Assembly: GCF_023897015.1 (NCBI RefSeq)
Contig: NZ_JAMHFY010000019.1
Location: 1 to 64,000, forward strand
Origin: Desulfosporosinus nitroreducens
Lineage (GTDB): Bacteria; Bacillota; Desulfitobacteriia; Desulfitobacteriales; Desulfitobacteriaceae
Length of the DNA: 64,000 nt
Direction of reading: 5' to 3'
The notes beneath the pieces are model-generated. The model did no database searches and was not told where the DNA came from. It worked only from the letters and a program-made list of their open reading frames with translations. Every line of letters begins with the position of its first letter. Position 1 is the stretch's first letter. The translations under genes and the position numbers were made by a program. Positions 44,982-53,412 of this stretch are shown piece after piece.

Positions 44982-45020
44982 AAAGTCCCGACCACAAAAA
45001 AATCTGTGGTCGGGACTTTA
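44982..45020 (-). terminator. Terminator of the cobalamin riboswitch
   Basis: AAAGTCCCGACCACA and its mirror TGTGGTCGGGACTTT form a 15-pair stem between the riboswitch and cobT. The downstream T run is short (CCTATTTTAC), so its strength is uncertain, but its place is that of an expression platform: B12 binding would let it form and stop the operon. Confidence 0.75.
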
Positions 45021-45065
45021 CCGTCATCACCGCCGCTTTCCACACTATGGAAAGACGTAACATCT

Positions 45066-45212
45066 TAGGCAGGTCTCCTGGCTATCGAATCATCGCTTAA
45101 CTCGTCACCTTCCCAGCTAAACCAGTGGTTGACGAAGCTCATCGAGTACAGTGGTGGGTCCGCGTCGGTTTTGTACCGAACTTCCCTATTCTCCCCAAAG
45201 GGGCACCTAAAA
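45066..45212 (-). promoter_or_regulatory. Cobalamin riboswitch
   Basis: Read on the minus strand the element has GGTGCC at its 5' side, AATAGGGAAG, the inner GCGGACCCACCACTG, GGGAAGG, and the B12 box AGCCAGGAGACCTGCC at 45068-45084. Order and spacing match the AdoCbl riboswitch. It is followed by a terminator and the cobT start at 44940. Expression of cobT-cobU-cobS should fall when cobalamin is plentiful. Confidence 0.95.
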
Positions 45213-45396
45213 TGGAAATATTTTTTTCTTTTAGAATAGCACAACTTTTTTTTAATCTCAAGGAAAATTTAAGAGAATTTGCGAGAATTATGAATAGACA
45301 TTTTTACAAGCGTGTTTCCTTCGTATATAATGGTAGGTATTAGTAAGTTGATATTATTAGCAATTGCATAGAGGAATACGAATAGGAGGAACAAGT

Positions 45397-46001
45397 GTGT
45401 TTGAGAGCGATATACTGGTAGCTGGAGCGGATCCTGGATTCGGTGCGATAAAACTGGACACAGGAGAAACGAAGGTATTATTTCCTGCTGTGATTTGTAA
45501 AGGAAATGAACGGATTTTTTCTACCTTAGGAAATACCCTAATTAGTAAAGGGTCAGACTTACAAACACAAATAGCATCGCTGGTGATGAATCTGAAGCGG
45601 AACTTTGGTTAGCTTTACAACAAATTGAGCCGGAAAAGAGAACTTCCTTTATTAAAGAGACTTTGAAACAGGTATTAATAGAGACTAACAGGGAAGTGCT
45701 TTTTAGGAATCCGATTTATAAAGCGGCAGAAGATGTACCGGAGATCAGTGATGACGGTAATCAAGATGAGGAAACTCATGCAGAAGAGCTGGAGACAGAA
45801 GTAGAGAATGAGGTGAAACAGTCGGGTCCGTTTACCTTAGAAGATTTATTTATTCAAAAAGATGACCCTCATTCGGACGAGAAACCGGATATTAGGATTA
45901 CGCGCGAAGAGGTTACCTCAATATCCGGCTACGAGTATATGATGAAACATATAATTGGTACGGAAGAGGATGAAACTGTTTTAAAGATTTTAAGAGGATA
46001 A
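45397..46001 (+). pseudogene. ParM-like actin gene remnant joined to a partner gene, by deletion
   Basis: GTG 45397 with AGGAGG upstream starts a product LVAGADPGFGAIKLDTGETKV, the first phosphate-loop strand of ParM/Alp-type plasmid-segregation actins. It stops at 45612 after about 70 residues, while these proteins have 320 or more. From about 45555 another frame is open to 46001: GDESEAELWLALQQIEPEKRTSFIKETLKQVL, then an acidic tail ending EETVLKILRG. This is like the small partner gene that follows such actins (a ParR-style ribbon-helix-helix start is missing). The simplest reading is one deletion that took out most of the actin gene and the head of its partner. The second half could still be made from ATG or TTG 45663. 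Confidence 0.55.
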
Positions 46002-46128
46002 TAAAAAACCTTTGATATAACTGCTAAAAGTGATGTATAATTATCTCTTAGCATAAGTACAAATAACAATATATAGATAAGATAATAGATAATGAATCAG
46101 GTTTTCAGATATTAAAAGGAGGAGAAAA

Positions 46129-47481
46129 ATCATAGACGGTCTGCTCTGGAGTGGCATAAAGGTTTTAATTGCTTTTTTGTTGGTCGGATTAAACGGTATT
46201 TTTGTTGCTGCTGAATTTGCAATGGTCAAGGTTCGAAAGACTCGTTTGGCGGAACTTGCAGAGAATGGCTCCCGCAGGGCAAAAAGCGCACTCGATGTCA
46301 CCTCGCAACTTGATGCGTATCTTTCAGCCTGTCAACTGGGAATTACGTTGGCATCATTAGGTCTGGGTTGGCTTGGTGAACCAGCGATTGCAACTCTAAT
46401 CGAGCCTTTGTTCGTGAACCTAGCCGGTTGGAATACGATCTACACTCATTCCGTTTCTATAGCAATAGCCTTTATTCTCATCTCTTTCTTACACATTGTT
46501 CTGGGAGAACTGGTCCCTAAGTCATTGGCCATTCAAAATGCAGAAGGTATTGCGCTTGCTAGTGCAGCCTTTTTGAAATTTTTCTATTGGCTATTATACC
46601 CAATTATTTGGGCGCTTAATAGCATAGCTAATGTGGTTTTGCGTATTTGGGGTATCGAACCCGCCAATGAAGCTGATTTATCACATAGTGAAGAAGAGCT
46701 GCGAATGTTAGTCGATGCCAGTCAAAAGCATGGATATTTAGATAAATTAGAAGGTAAATTACTGGACAATGTGTTTGAATTCTCTGATCGGATCGCTAGT
46801 GAGGTCATGATTCCTCGTCAAGATATGGTCTGCATTTTTATCCAGGATACATTTGATGAGATTCTCGAAGTTGTTAAGGAGTATGGGCATACGCGATATC
46901 TGCTGTGTGATGATGATAAAGATCATGTGCTTGGCTTAGTCCATATGCGAGACATCATTCGATTGCAGGAACAGTCGGGAACGAAGGATATTACTCAAAT
47001 TAAACGGGATATTCTGGCAGTTCCTGAAGGCATGCCGATTTCTCATCTTGTACAGAGAATGCGAAGTCAACGAACCCATATGGCTGTTGTGGTGGATGAA
47101 TTCGGTGGATCAGCCGGGCTGGTTACGCTTGAAGATATGCTGGAAGAATTAGTCGGAGAAATCTATGATGAATTTGAATTGGAACAACCGCCTATTCAGA
47201 AACTTGCCGAGAATGAATATGTGCTTAATGGACGTGTCCTTATGGAAGAAGTTTCTGAAATGTTAGACATTCAGTTAGAAGAAGAAACAGTCTCTACAAT
47301 TGGGGGATATGTATTTTCTAGGTTAGGGCGCAAGCCTGTCAAAGGGGATGTCGTTTATTTTGATGGCTTCCATTTTGAAGTTATGGAGGTTATGGGCTTT
47401 AGAATCACCAAGGTTATGGTTAAGAGAAAGATACTGGAATCCAAACCAAGCGAAGTGACAGGCGTCCATAAAGCGGTTTAA
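46129..47481 (+). CDS. CorC/HlyC-type protein (DUF21, CBS pair, CorC_HlyC domain), first copy
   Basis: About 450 residues. The N-terminal CNNM/DUF21 membrane domain starts LIAFLLVGLNG-FVAAEFA, then VRKTRLAELAENGS; a CBS pair follows (VMIPRQDMVCIF and MAVVVDEFGGSAGLVTLEDMLEELVGEI), then the CorC_HlyC domain. Such proteins move Mg or Co ions or help to do so. A perfect AGGAGG ends at 46122, but the next codons are AGA AAA ATC ATA GAC: there is no ATG, GTG or TTG until TTG 46177, inside the first membrane helix. I put the start at ATC 46129 (ATA 46132 is equally possible), as the neighbour shows exactly the same arrangement. TGA 46093 closes the frame upstream. Confidence 0.8.
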   Translation: MIDGLLWSGIKVLIAFLLVGLNGIFVAAEFAMVKVRKTRLAELAENGSRRAKSALDVTSQLDAYLSACQLGITLASLGLGWLGEPAIATLIEPLFVNLAGWNTIYTHSVSIAIAFILISFLHIVLGELVPKSLAIQNAEGIALASAAFLKFFYWLLYPIIWALNSIANVVLRIWGIEPANEADLSHSEEELRMLVDASQKHGYLDKLEGKLLDNVFEFSDRIASEVMIPRQDMVCIFIQDTFDEILEVVKEYGHTRYLLCDDDKDHVLGLVHMRDIIRLQEQSGTKDITQIKRDILAVPEGMPISHLVQRMRSQRTHMAVVVDEFGGSAGLVTLEDMLEELVGEIYDEFELEQPPIQKLAENEYVLNGRVLMEEVSEMLDIQLEEETVSTIGGYVFSRLGRKPVKGDVVYFDGFHFEVMEVMGFRITKVMVKRKILESKPSEVTGVHKAV

Positions 47482-47604
47482 CAAGAGGCCTCTACTTAGT
47501 AGAGGCTTCTCTATTGAGATACGTGCAGTGTGAATAATAGTTACCTTATATAAGTAAAATAAGTGTACAGATCGTTGTCTTTTGAATTTAAAAGGAGGAT
47601 AAAA

Positions 47605-48948
47605 ATCATAGACGGACTGCTTTGGAGTGTCATAATGATCTTAATCGCATTCTTGTTGGTTGGGCTAAATGGACTATTTGTGGCTGCTGAATTTTCCTTG
47701 GTTAAAGTACGTAAGACTCGTTTGGCAGAACTGGCGGAGAATGGTTCTCCGAGAGCAAAAACAGCATTGGACGTAGCATCGCAACTTGATGCTTACCTTT
47801 CAGCTTGTCAGCTCGGAATTACCCTCTCTTCCTTAGGTTTAGGTTGGATAGGTGAACCAGCGATTGCGTCCCTTATTGAACCGTTGTTTGCTGGGATAGC
47901 TGGTTGGAACACAATCTACACCCATACTATCTCCATAACTATAGCCTTCTCAATCATCTCATTGTTACACATTGTTTTGGGTGAGCTTGTCCCAAAATCA
48001 TTGGCGATTCAAAAGGCGGAAAGCACAGCACTTGCCACCGCTGGTTTTTTAAAAAGTTTTTACTGGGTTTGTTATCCAGTTATTCGGTCACTTAATGGCT
48101 TAGCTAACCTGGTGTTGCGTATTTGGAGAATAGAACCGGCCAATGAGGCTGACTTATCACATAGCGAAGAAGAACTTCGGATGTTAGTAGATGCCAGTCA
48201 AAAGCACGGCTATTTAGATAAATTAGAAGGGAAGCTCTTAGATAATGTTTTTGAGTTTTCGGATCGTAACGCTAGTGAAGTTATGGTACCGCGGCAAGAC
48301 ATGGTGTGTATTTTCATACAGGACACCTTTGAAGATATTAACGAGGTCATTAGAAGTTTCGGTCATACGCGTTATTTGCTGTGTGATGACGATAAAGACC
48401 ATGTAATCGGCTTAGTCCATATGCGAGACATCCTCCGGCTTCAAGAACAGCCGGGCGAGAAGGATATTTGTCAGATTAAGCGGGATGTCCTGGCCGTTCC
48501 TGAAGGTATGCCGATTTCTCATCTTGTACAGAGAATGCGGAGTCAGCACACCCACATGGCAGTTGTCGTAGACGAATTTGGGGGGTCAGCAGGGCTGGTC
48601 ACGATCGAAGATATGTTGGAAGAGTTAGTCGGAGAAATCTATGATGAATTTGAGCTGGAACAACCTCCTATTCAGAAACTGAATGAAAATGAATATCTGT
48701 TGAATGGACGCGTGTTGATGGAAGAAGTTTCTGAAATGCTGGACATTCAATTAGAGGAAGAAACGGTCTCTACGATTGGGGGATATATATTTTCGAGACT
48801 AGGTCGTAAGCCTGTCAAAGGGGATGTCGTTCACTTTGAGGGTATTCAGTTTGAAGTTATGGAGGTTATAGGATTCAGAATTACAAAAGTGAAGATTCTT
48901 AGAAAGCTCCCTGAAATTAACAACGTCGAAGAGACAAAAGGACATTAA
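47605..48948 (+). CDS. CorC/HlyC-type protein, second tandem copy
   Basis: About 447 residues, strongly similar to the previous protein over the whole length (for instance both contain EADLSHSEEELRMLVDASQK and QKHGYLDKLEGKLLDNVFEF), so this is a tandem duplication. The domains are DUF21/CNNM membrane part, CBS pair and CorC_HlyC. AGGAGG (47593-47598) is followed by ATAAAA and then ATC ATA GAC, the same as in copy one. The open frame runs further upstream to a GTG at 47563, but there the AGGAGG would be inside the gene; ATG 47635 is too far from it. A bidirectional terminator follows. Confidence 0.8.
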   Translation: MIDGLLWSVIMILIAFLLVGLNGLFVAAEFSLVKVRKTRLAELAENGSPRAKTALDVASQLDAYLSACQLGITLSSLGLGWIGEPAIASLIEPLFAGIAGWNTIYTHTISITIAFSIISLLHIVLGELVPKSLAIQKAESTALATAGFLKSFYWVCYPVIRSLNGLANLVLRIWRIEPANEADLSHSEEELRMLVDASQKHGYLDKLEGKLLDNVFEFSDRNASEVMVPRQDMVCIFIQDTFEDINEVIRSFGHTRYLLCDDDKDHVIGLVHMRDILRLQEQPGEKDICQIKRDVLAVPEGMPISHLVQRMRSQHTHMAVVVDEFGGSAGLVTIEDMLEELVGEIYDEFELEQPPIQKLNENEYLLNGRVLMEEVSEMLDIQLEEETVSTIGGYIFSRLGRKPVKGDVVHFEGIQFEVMEVIGFRITKVKILRKLPEINNVEETKGH

Positions 48949-48961
48949 ACTTGAAGTTATG

Positions 48962-48994
48962 AAAGGCCCGCAAATGTTTTTTTGCAGGCCTTTT
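48962..48994. terminator. Bidirectional terminator
   Basis: AAAGGCCCGCAA and TTGCAGGCCTTT pair with one mismatch; T runs lie on both sides. It separates the convergent HlyC and asparagine synthetase genes. Confidence 0.88.
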
Positions 48995-49020
48995 ATAACT
49001 TTAGCATCTGGTGATCGTTC

Positions 49021-50907
49021 TTAACAAAAACGAATTTTGTTTTCCTGCAACCAGAAATTGGTTTGAATTAGATAAGCAAAGAGCTGTGGAATGTCCATTA
49101 ATTGCCCAAACCAAGGACGACCCGAAGGAATAGTATCAGAGAGCTTCATTAAATCCTTAAGAGCAGGGAGATTTAAAAACGGAAGAATCGGGGAGGTGCT
49201 GTCTTCGATGATTTCTTGCAACCAGGTACGAACAGCTAATAGGTAACTGGGGTGATGTGTTTTGGGGTAAGGGCTTTTGCGACGCCAAAGCACATCTTCG
49301 GGTAAGACCCCGGTAAGAGCATGTCGGAGGAGTCCTTTTTCTCTGCCTTCCAGTGCTTTCATCTCCCATGGGATGTTCCAGGCATATTCAACAAGACGAT
49401 GATCGCAGAAGGGAACGCGCACCTCTAACCCAGCAGCCATGGTCATGCGATCTTTGCGATCGAGGAGTGTAGGCATGAAACGGGTTATCGTTAAATAAGT
49501 GATCTCACGGATACGGGCTTCGCGTTGAAGATTCTTCTTGACAGTTCGACTGTCTTGGTGGACAGTGGAAGAACCTGGCAGTTGGGGGATTTCGGCAAGA
49601 GCCTCTTCATAACGTGTTTTTAAATAGTCATGGGGTTGCAGCCGTTCAATAAGGTCCGGAGATAGAACTTGTAAACGATTTTCGACATGAAGGGCCCAAG
49701 GAAAGGTTTGAGCATCCAACGACTCTTGACGATGAAACCAAGGATATCCTCCAAACACTTCATCGGCACATTCCCCGGATAATCCCACGGTGATCTTCTT
49801 TTTAATCTCTCGGGAAAAGAGTAATAATGAGGCATCCACATCAGCCATTCCCGGAAAATCGCGGGCTAGTGCAGCGTCTTTGAGTGCCTGGACAAGTTCA
49901 GGGATATTAAAGGAACAGTTTGTGTGTTGGGTACCGAAGGTCTGAGACATTCGTTCAATCCAAGGTCCATCAGCGCCAGGTTGGAAAGCATTAGGAAGAA
50001 AATACTTATCATTCTCAGCATAGTCTACAGAGAAGGTCGGCAGAGGCCCTTTATTGTTTTGCGCTTGGGATTCCGCGGCGATTGCCGTGATCGCACTTGA
50101 ATCTAATCCTCCAGAGAGCAGGGTGCCAATGGGGACATCTGAAACCAACTGACGTTTTACTGTATCTAGAAAAAGGTCACGAATCTTTGCGGTCGTTGTC
50201 TTTAAGTCGTCTTCATGGACATTGTTAGGCAAGGCCCAATATCTGCGAATGTGCAGTCCGTTTTTAGAGTATAACAGAACATGACCTGGTTTTAATTCGG
50301 AAATGCCCTCGAAAACACCTACTCCGGGACTGCGGGCCGGGCCGACGAGGAAGATTTCGGATAAACCTTCTTTTCCGATGATGGGGGAAATGTCAGGGTG
50401 CTTCAATAAAGCTTTTATTTCGGAAGCGAAAACGAGGGAACCGGTCTGTTCACGATAAAAGAGCGGTTTAACCCCTAAGCGGTCACGTGCAATAAACAAC
50501 TGTTCTTCTTTACTGTCCCAAATTCCAAAAGCGAAAATTCCATTTAAGCGCTCTACGCATGAGGGTCCCCACTCTAAGTAGGATAGAAGTACTGCTTCAG
50601 TATCAGAATGTCCCTCGAAAGAATAACCACGGCTTATAAGTTCTTGGCGGATCTCTTGTGTGTTATAGAGTTCTCCATTATAGATGAGGGTAAACGTATA
50701 TTCACCACGCTTACGAATCATGGGTTGACGACCGCCTTGGGGATCAACCACTATTAGCCGTCTATGTCCGAAAGCAACACGCGGGGAAAGCCAATATCCT
50801 TCTGCATCAGGCCCTCGGGGAATTAAGGTATTTGTCATACCAATTAGAACTTCTTTTTGAAGAGTCAGATCGTGTTCCCAATTTACCATGCCAACGATAC
50901 CGCACAT
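49021..50907 (-). CDS. asnB: Asparagine synthetase, glutamine-hydrolysing
   Basis: A 628-residue class II enzyme. The glutaminase domain starts with the nucleophile Cys at position 2 (MCGIVGM), and RGPDAEGYW, RLIVVDPQGGRQPM and NGELYN follow, as does the DTEAVLLSYLEWG strand. The synthetase domain carries the pyrophosphate loop LLSGGLDSSAIT and the C-terminal RVPFCDHRLVEYAW. It makes Asn from Asp, Gln and ATP; the family also has members that amidate peptidoglycan or other substrates, so the target is not fully certain. AAAGGAGG stands 9 bases before ATG 50907. A Fur-like box lies 28 bases upstream of the start. Confidence 0.88.
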   Translation of the reverse strand: MCGIVGMVNWEHDLTLQKEVLIGMTNTLIPRGPDAEGYWLSPRVAFGHRRLIVVDPQGGRQPMIRKRGEYTFTLIYNGELYNTQEIRQELISRGYSFEGHSDTEAVLLSYLEWGPSCVERLNGIFAFGIWDSKEEQLFIARDRLGVKPLFYREQTGSLVFASEIKALLKHPDISPIIGKEGLSEIFLVGPARSPGVGVFEGISELKPGHVLLYSKNGLHIRRYWALPNNVHEDDLKTTTAKIRDLFLDTVKRQLVSDVPIGTLLSGGLDSSAITAIAAESQAQNNKGPLPTFSVDYAENDKYFLPNAFQPGADGPWIERMSQTFGTQHTNCSFNIPELVQALKDAALARDFPGMADVDASLLLFSREIKKKITVGLSGECADEVFGGYPWFHRQESLDAQTFPWALHVENRLQVLSPDLIERLQPHDYLKTRYEEALAEIPQLPGSSTVHQDSRTVKKNLQREARIREITYLTITRFMPTLLDRKDRMTMAAGLEVRVPFCDHRLVEYAWNIPWEMKALEGREKGLLRHALTGVLPEDVLWRRKSPYPKTHHPSYLLAVRTWLQEIIEDSTSPILPFLNLPALKDLMKLSDTIPSGRPWFGQLMDIPQLFAYLIQTNFWLQENKIRFC

Positions 50908-50934
50908 TTTGCAAGTCCTCCTTTGTTTGAAACA

Positions 50935-50947
50935 GATAATCATTATC
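50935..50947. promoter_or_regulatory. Fur-like box upstream of asnB
   Basis: GATAATCATTATC is a perfect 6-1-6 mirror and matches the core of the Fur consensus (GATAATGATAATCATTATC). On the minus strand it reads TTGATAATGATTATC, and its GATAAT could serve as a -10 box. A second site of similar style, TGATTATCAA, lies at 51231-51240, near the divergent DUF3006 gene. Confidence 0.5.
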
Positions 50948-51283
50948 AACTACTACTCATACAATCTATGTCTTCAGGGTGTAAAAGGTTCCATTTTTTC
51001 ATAATTGAGTATTTTAGTTTTAGAGAAATTAGATTGAAGCCAAGGGAAAGGGTCTGCATTTAAGTTCGACACACTAGTTTTTAATAAAGACTATGCTTGA
51101 TATAATAAGAAATAAGCAAGTTGATGGTTAGGTGAATCAGGTGCGGTCAAGGCATGAGGATCCAGTTCTGCGGAGAAAAGGCATTACTTCACTCTATAGT
51201 ATTAGCCGAATATACTGGTGTTATCTAAAATGATTATCAATCCTTTTACAAGCTCTTAAAAGTATCACAAGGGGGAAAACGGT
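50948..51283. other. Divergent intergenic region, no gene
   Basis: Apart from the Fur-like sites I see nothing certain. A GC-richer stretch at 51135-51185 (with GGTGCGGTCAAGG and TCTGCGGAG) could be folded leader RNA of the rightward operon, but I cannot match it to a class. GGGGG before 51284 gives a ribosome binding site. Confidence 0.4.
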
Positions 51284-51487
51284 ATGTATGTCATAGATCG
51301 GTTTGAAGGGGACTGGGCTATTATTGAAACCGATAATCGCGTCACGTTTAATTTACCCCGCAGTGTCTTAACAGCGGATCTTAAAGAAGGGGACATAATT
51401 AACATCTTAGTAAGTCTTGATTCAGAAGCAACAAAACAGCGTTCGAAAAATGCCAAAAGTCTGCTGGAAAACTTTTTCGATCAATAG
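51284..51487 (+). CDS. DUF3006 protein
   Basis: A 67-residue protein: YVIDRFEGDWAIIETD, then FNLPRSVLTADLKEGDII, matching the DUF3006 family of small beta-barrel proteins. Its members usually stand directly before ComEC-type metallo-beta-lactamase genes, as here, with 18 bases between. The function is unknown; it may be a chaperone or modulator of its neighbour. The upstream AAGGGGG site is good. Confidence 0.88.
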   Translation: MYVIDRFEGDWAIIETDNRVTFNLPRSVLTADLKEGDIINILVSLDSEATKQRSKNAKSLLENFFDQ

Positions 51488-51505
51488 AAGAGGAGTTTGC
51501 AACAA

Positions 51506-52753
51506 GTGTTATTTCGCATAAAACAGTTCATCTTACCCATTATCATTTTCTCGGTGTTTGGTCTTTCCGGATGCGCTAGAGCGGAAATTGCTCCTGCTCA
51601 GACTGTTACTGGAACCAATGGAATATTGCAAGTTCATTTTATCGACGTTGGTCAGGCAGATAGTATTCTCCTAATTTCCCCCGACGGACAGTCAATTCTT
51701 ATTGATGGTGGAAATAATGATGATGGGCCAGAAGTAGTAAGTTACTTAAAATCTCAGGGGATCAAAGAACTTTCAGCTATTGTAGCAACCCATCCTCATG
51801 AGGACCATATAGGAGGATTAGATTCAGTCATTCAAAGCATACCACCTAAAACCGTATATATGCCAAATGTAAGCTCTAACTCCAGAACCTTTGAAGACTT
51901 TATGGCTGCTGTTAATATCAGTGGCGCAAAGAAAGTCCAAGCAAAAGCGGGAGTGAGCTTGAATGTTCCAGACATTACAGGAATATTTCTTGCACCTAAC
52001 AATAGCAGTTATGAAGAGCTGAACAATTACAGCGCAGTACTAAAAGTGACGTATGGTAAAGTATCCTTTCTTTTCGAGGGGGATGCTGAAGATATTTCTG
52101 AAGAGGAAATGCTTCGGAACAGACAAAACTTAAAAGCAACTGTGCTTAAAGTTGGCCATCATGGGAGCAAAAGTTCAACAACCAGTGAATTTTTAAAGGC
52201 CGTATCTCCGCAGTATGCCATTATTTCGGTGGGTGCTGATAATGAGTACGGTCACCCAACAACAACTGTTTTAGATAGATTTGCCGAGGCAGGGATTGAA
52301 GTATTTAGAACGGATCAATCAGGGACGATTGTAGCTTCGACAGATGGAGAATTAGTAGAATTTAATAAGAAAGGATTAATACAACCAATAATTCCAGGTG
52401 CTAATTCATCTTCCACCACTGAACTCGAGGCAAACCTCCCCCCCCTCACTTCACATGGTCTCGTGGAGTTATCAAATGTTGATTTAAGAGGAGAAGTAGT
52501 GACCATAACTAATAGGGGTAATACAGCAGTTAATCTAACCGGGTGGAAATTAGTGAGTGAAGTTGGCAATCAAATCTATAATTTCCCCACGGATACAACC
52601 TTAACTGCAGGTGGGTCGCTTAAAGTTGTAAGCGGAGAGAAAGCACGGGCGGGATCGGATAGTTTACTTTGGACGGAATCAAATATCTGGAATAATGACG
52701 GCGATCCTGCAGCACTTTACGATGCTCAAGGGCAACTGGCAGCTAAAAGATAG
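51506..52753 (+). CDS. ComEC/Rec2-type metallo-beta-lactamase lipoprotein with lamin-tail domain
   Basis: A 415-residue exported protein. The signal peptide ends in a lipobox GLSGCARAE. The metallo-beta-lactamase fold (about 50-290) has IDVGQADSILL and the metal motif THPHEDHIGGLD, later KVGHHGSKSSTTSEFL and HPTTTVLDRF. This is the same domain as the C-terminal part of competence protein ComEC, which may cut DNA. Residues about 325-415 form a lamin-tail (LTD) domain with VTITNRGNTAVNLTGWKLVS and NIWNNDGDPAALYD. GTG 51506 with AGGAG 10 bases ahead is the start. It probably acts outside the cell as a nuclease or phosphodiesterase. Confidence 0.88.
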   Translation: MLFRIKQFILPIIIFSVFGLSGCARAEIAPAQTVTGTNGILQVHFIDVGQADSILLISPDGQSILIDGGNNDDGPEVVSYLKSQGIKELSAIVATHPHEDHIGGLDSVIQSIPPKTVYMPNVSSNSRTFEDFMAAVNISGAKKVQAKAGVSLNVPDITGIFLAPNNSSYEELNNYSAVLKVTYGKVSFLFEGDAEDISEEEMLRNRQNLKATVLKVGHHGSKSSTTSEFLKAVSPQYAIISVGADNEYGHPTTTVLDRFAEAGIEVFRTDQSGTIVASTDGELVEFNKKGLIQPIIPGANSSSTTELEANLPPLTSHGLVELSNVDLRGEVVTITNRGNTAVNLTGWKLVSEVGNQIYNFPTDTTLTAGGSLKVVSGEKARAGSDSLLWTESNIWNNDGDPAALYDAQGQLAAKR

Positions 52754-52879
52754 TGGCTAGGTTATCGGAAGGCAATTCCATGGGACTATGAACAAATATG
52801 TAAAAATTATGATACAATACGATAAATGGATGGCAAGCGAAATTACAATGTTAGGAAATGTAGAAAAGGAGTGATTTTT

Positions 52880-53329
52880 ATGAAGGTCATGGATGTTATG
52901 CAAACAAATGTCATTACCATTCAAATGGATCTGGAAATCAAGGAAATCGCCAAAATATTATATGACAATAAGATTTCCGGTGCGCCTGTAGTTGATAGTG
53001 CTGGGAATTTAGTAGGGATTGTTAGTGAAGGAGACTTATTACATAAAGAAAAAAATCCACAGATCCCTGGAGTGTTTGGAATTTTAGGAGCACTTATTTA
53101 TTACCGCGGTGTTAAACAATATGAATCGGATTTAAAAAAGTTGATTGCAGTGCAAGCCTCAGAAATTATGACTCCGAATGTGGTGAAAATCTCTAAAGAG
53201 GCCAGTATAGAAGAGGCAGCCTCTTTAATGGTTAGTAAAAAAATCAAACGATTGCCCGTTGTAGAGAATGGGAAGATCATTGGAATAGTAACTAGAATGG
53301 ATATTATAAAAACCTTAATTGCAGATTAA
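52880..53329 (+). CDS. CBS-domain pair protein
   Basis: A 149-residue protein built of two CBS motifs: VMDVMQTNVITIQMDLEI-ISGAPVVDSAGNLVGIVSEGDLL and ASEIMTPNVVKISKEASI-IKRLPVVENGKIIGIVTRMDII. Such stand-alone pairs bind adenosyl nucleotides and modulate other proteins. An inserted stretch (about 62-90) between the two repeats contains PGVFGILGALIYYRG, hydrophobic, which might touch the membrane or a partner. AAAAGGAG lies 8 bases before ATG 52880. It stands alone. Confidence 0.9.
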   Translation: MKVMDVMQTNVITIQMDLEIKEIAKILYDNKISGAPVVDSAGNLVGIVSEGDLLHKEKNPQIPGVFGILGALIYYRGVKQYESDLKKLIAVQASEIMTPNVVKISKEASIEEAASLMVSKKIKRLPVVENGKIIGIVTRMDIIKTLIAD

Positions 53330-53353
53330 AAGAACCCAAACAGGGGTAAAAAA

Positions 53354-53404
53354 GGGGACAGGTACGTTGTTTATTTCCATTGTCTAAACAACGTACCTGT
53401 CCCT
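53354..53404. repeat. Long GC-capped hairpin, REP-like, likely bidirectional terminator
   Basis: GGGGACAGGTACGTTGTTTA pairs with TAAACAACGTACCTGTCCCT around about ten bases, a 19-pair perfect stem. The GGGGACAGGTAC start resembles the palindromic units (REP) that occur in many copies in Firmicute genomes next to RAYT transposases. Here it separates two convergent genes. Confidence 0.6.
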
Positions 53405-53412
53405 ATCTGTTC

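Noticed and set aside
45300-45396. Reading of the actin-like remnant as a short complete protein
   Set aside because: The 71-codon piece has only the first strand-loop of the actin fold and stops out of place, so a complete protein is not credible.
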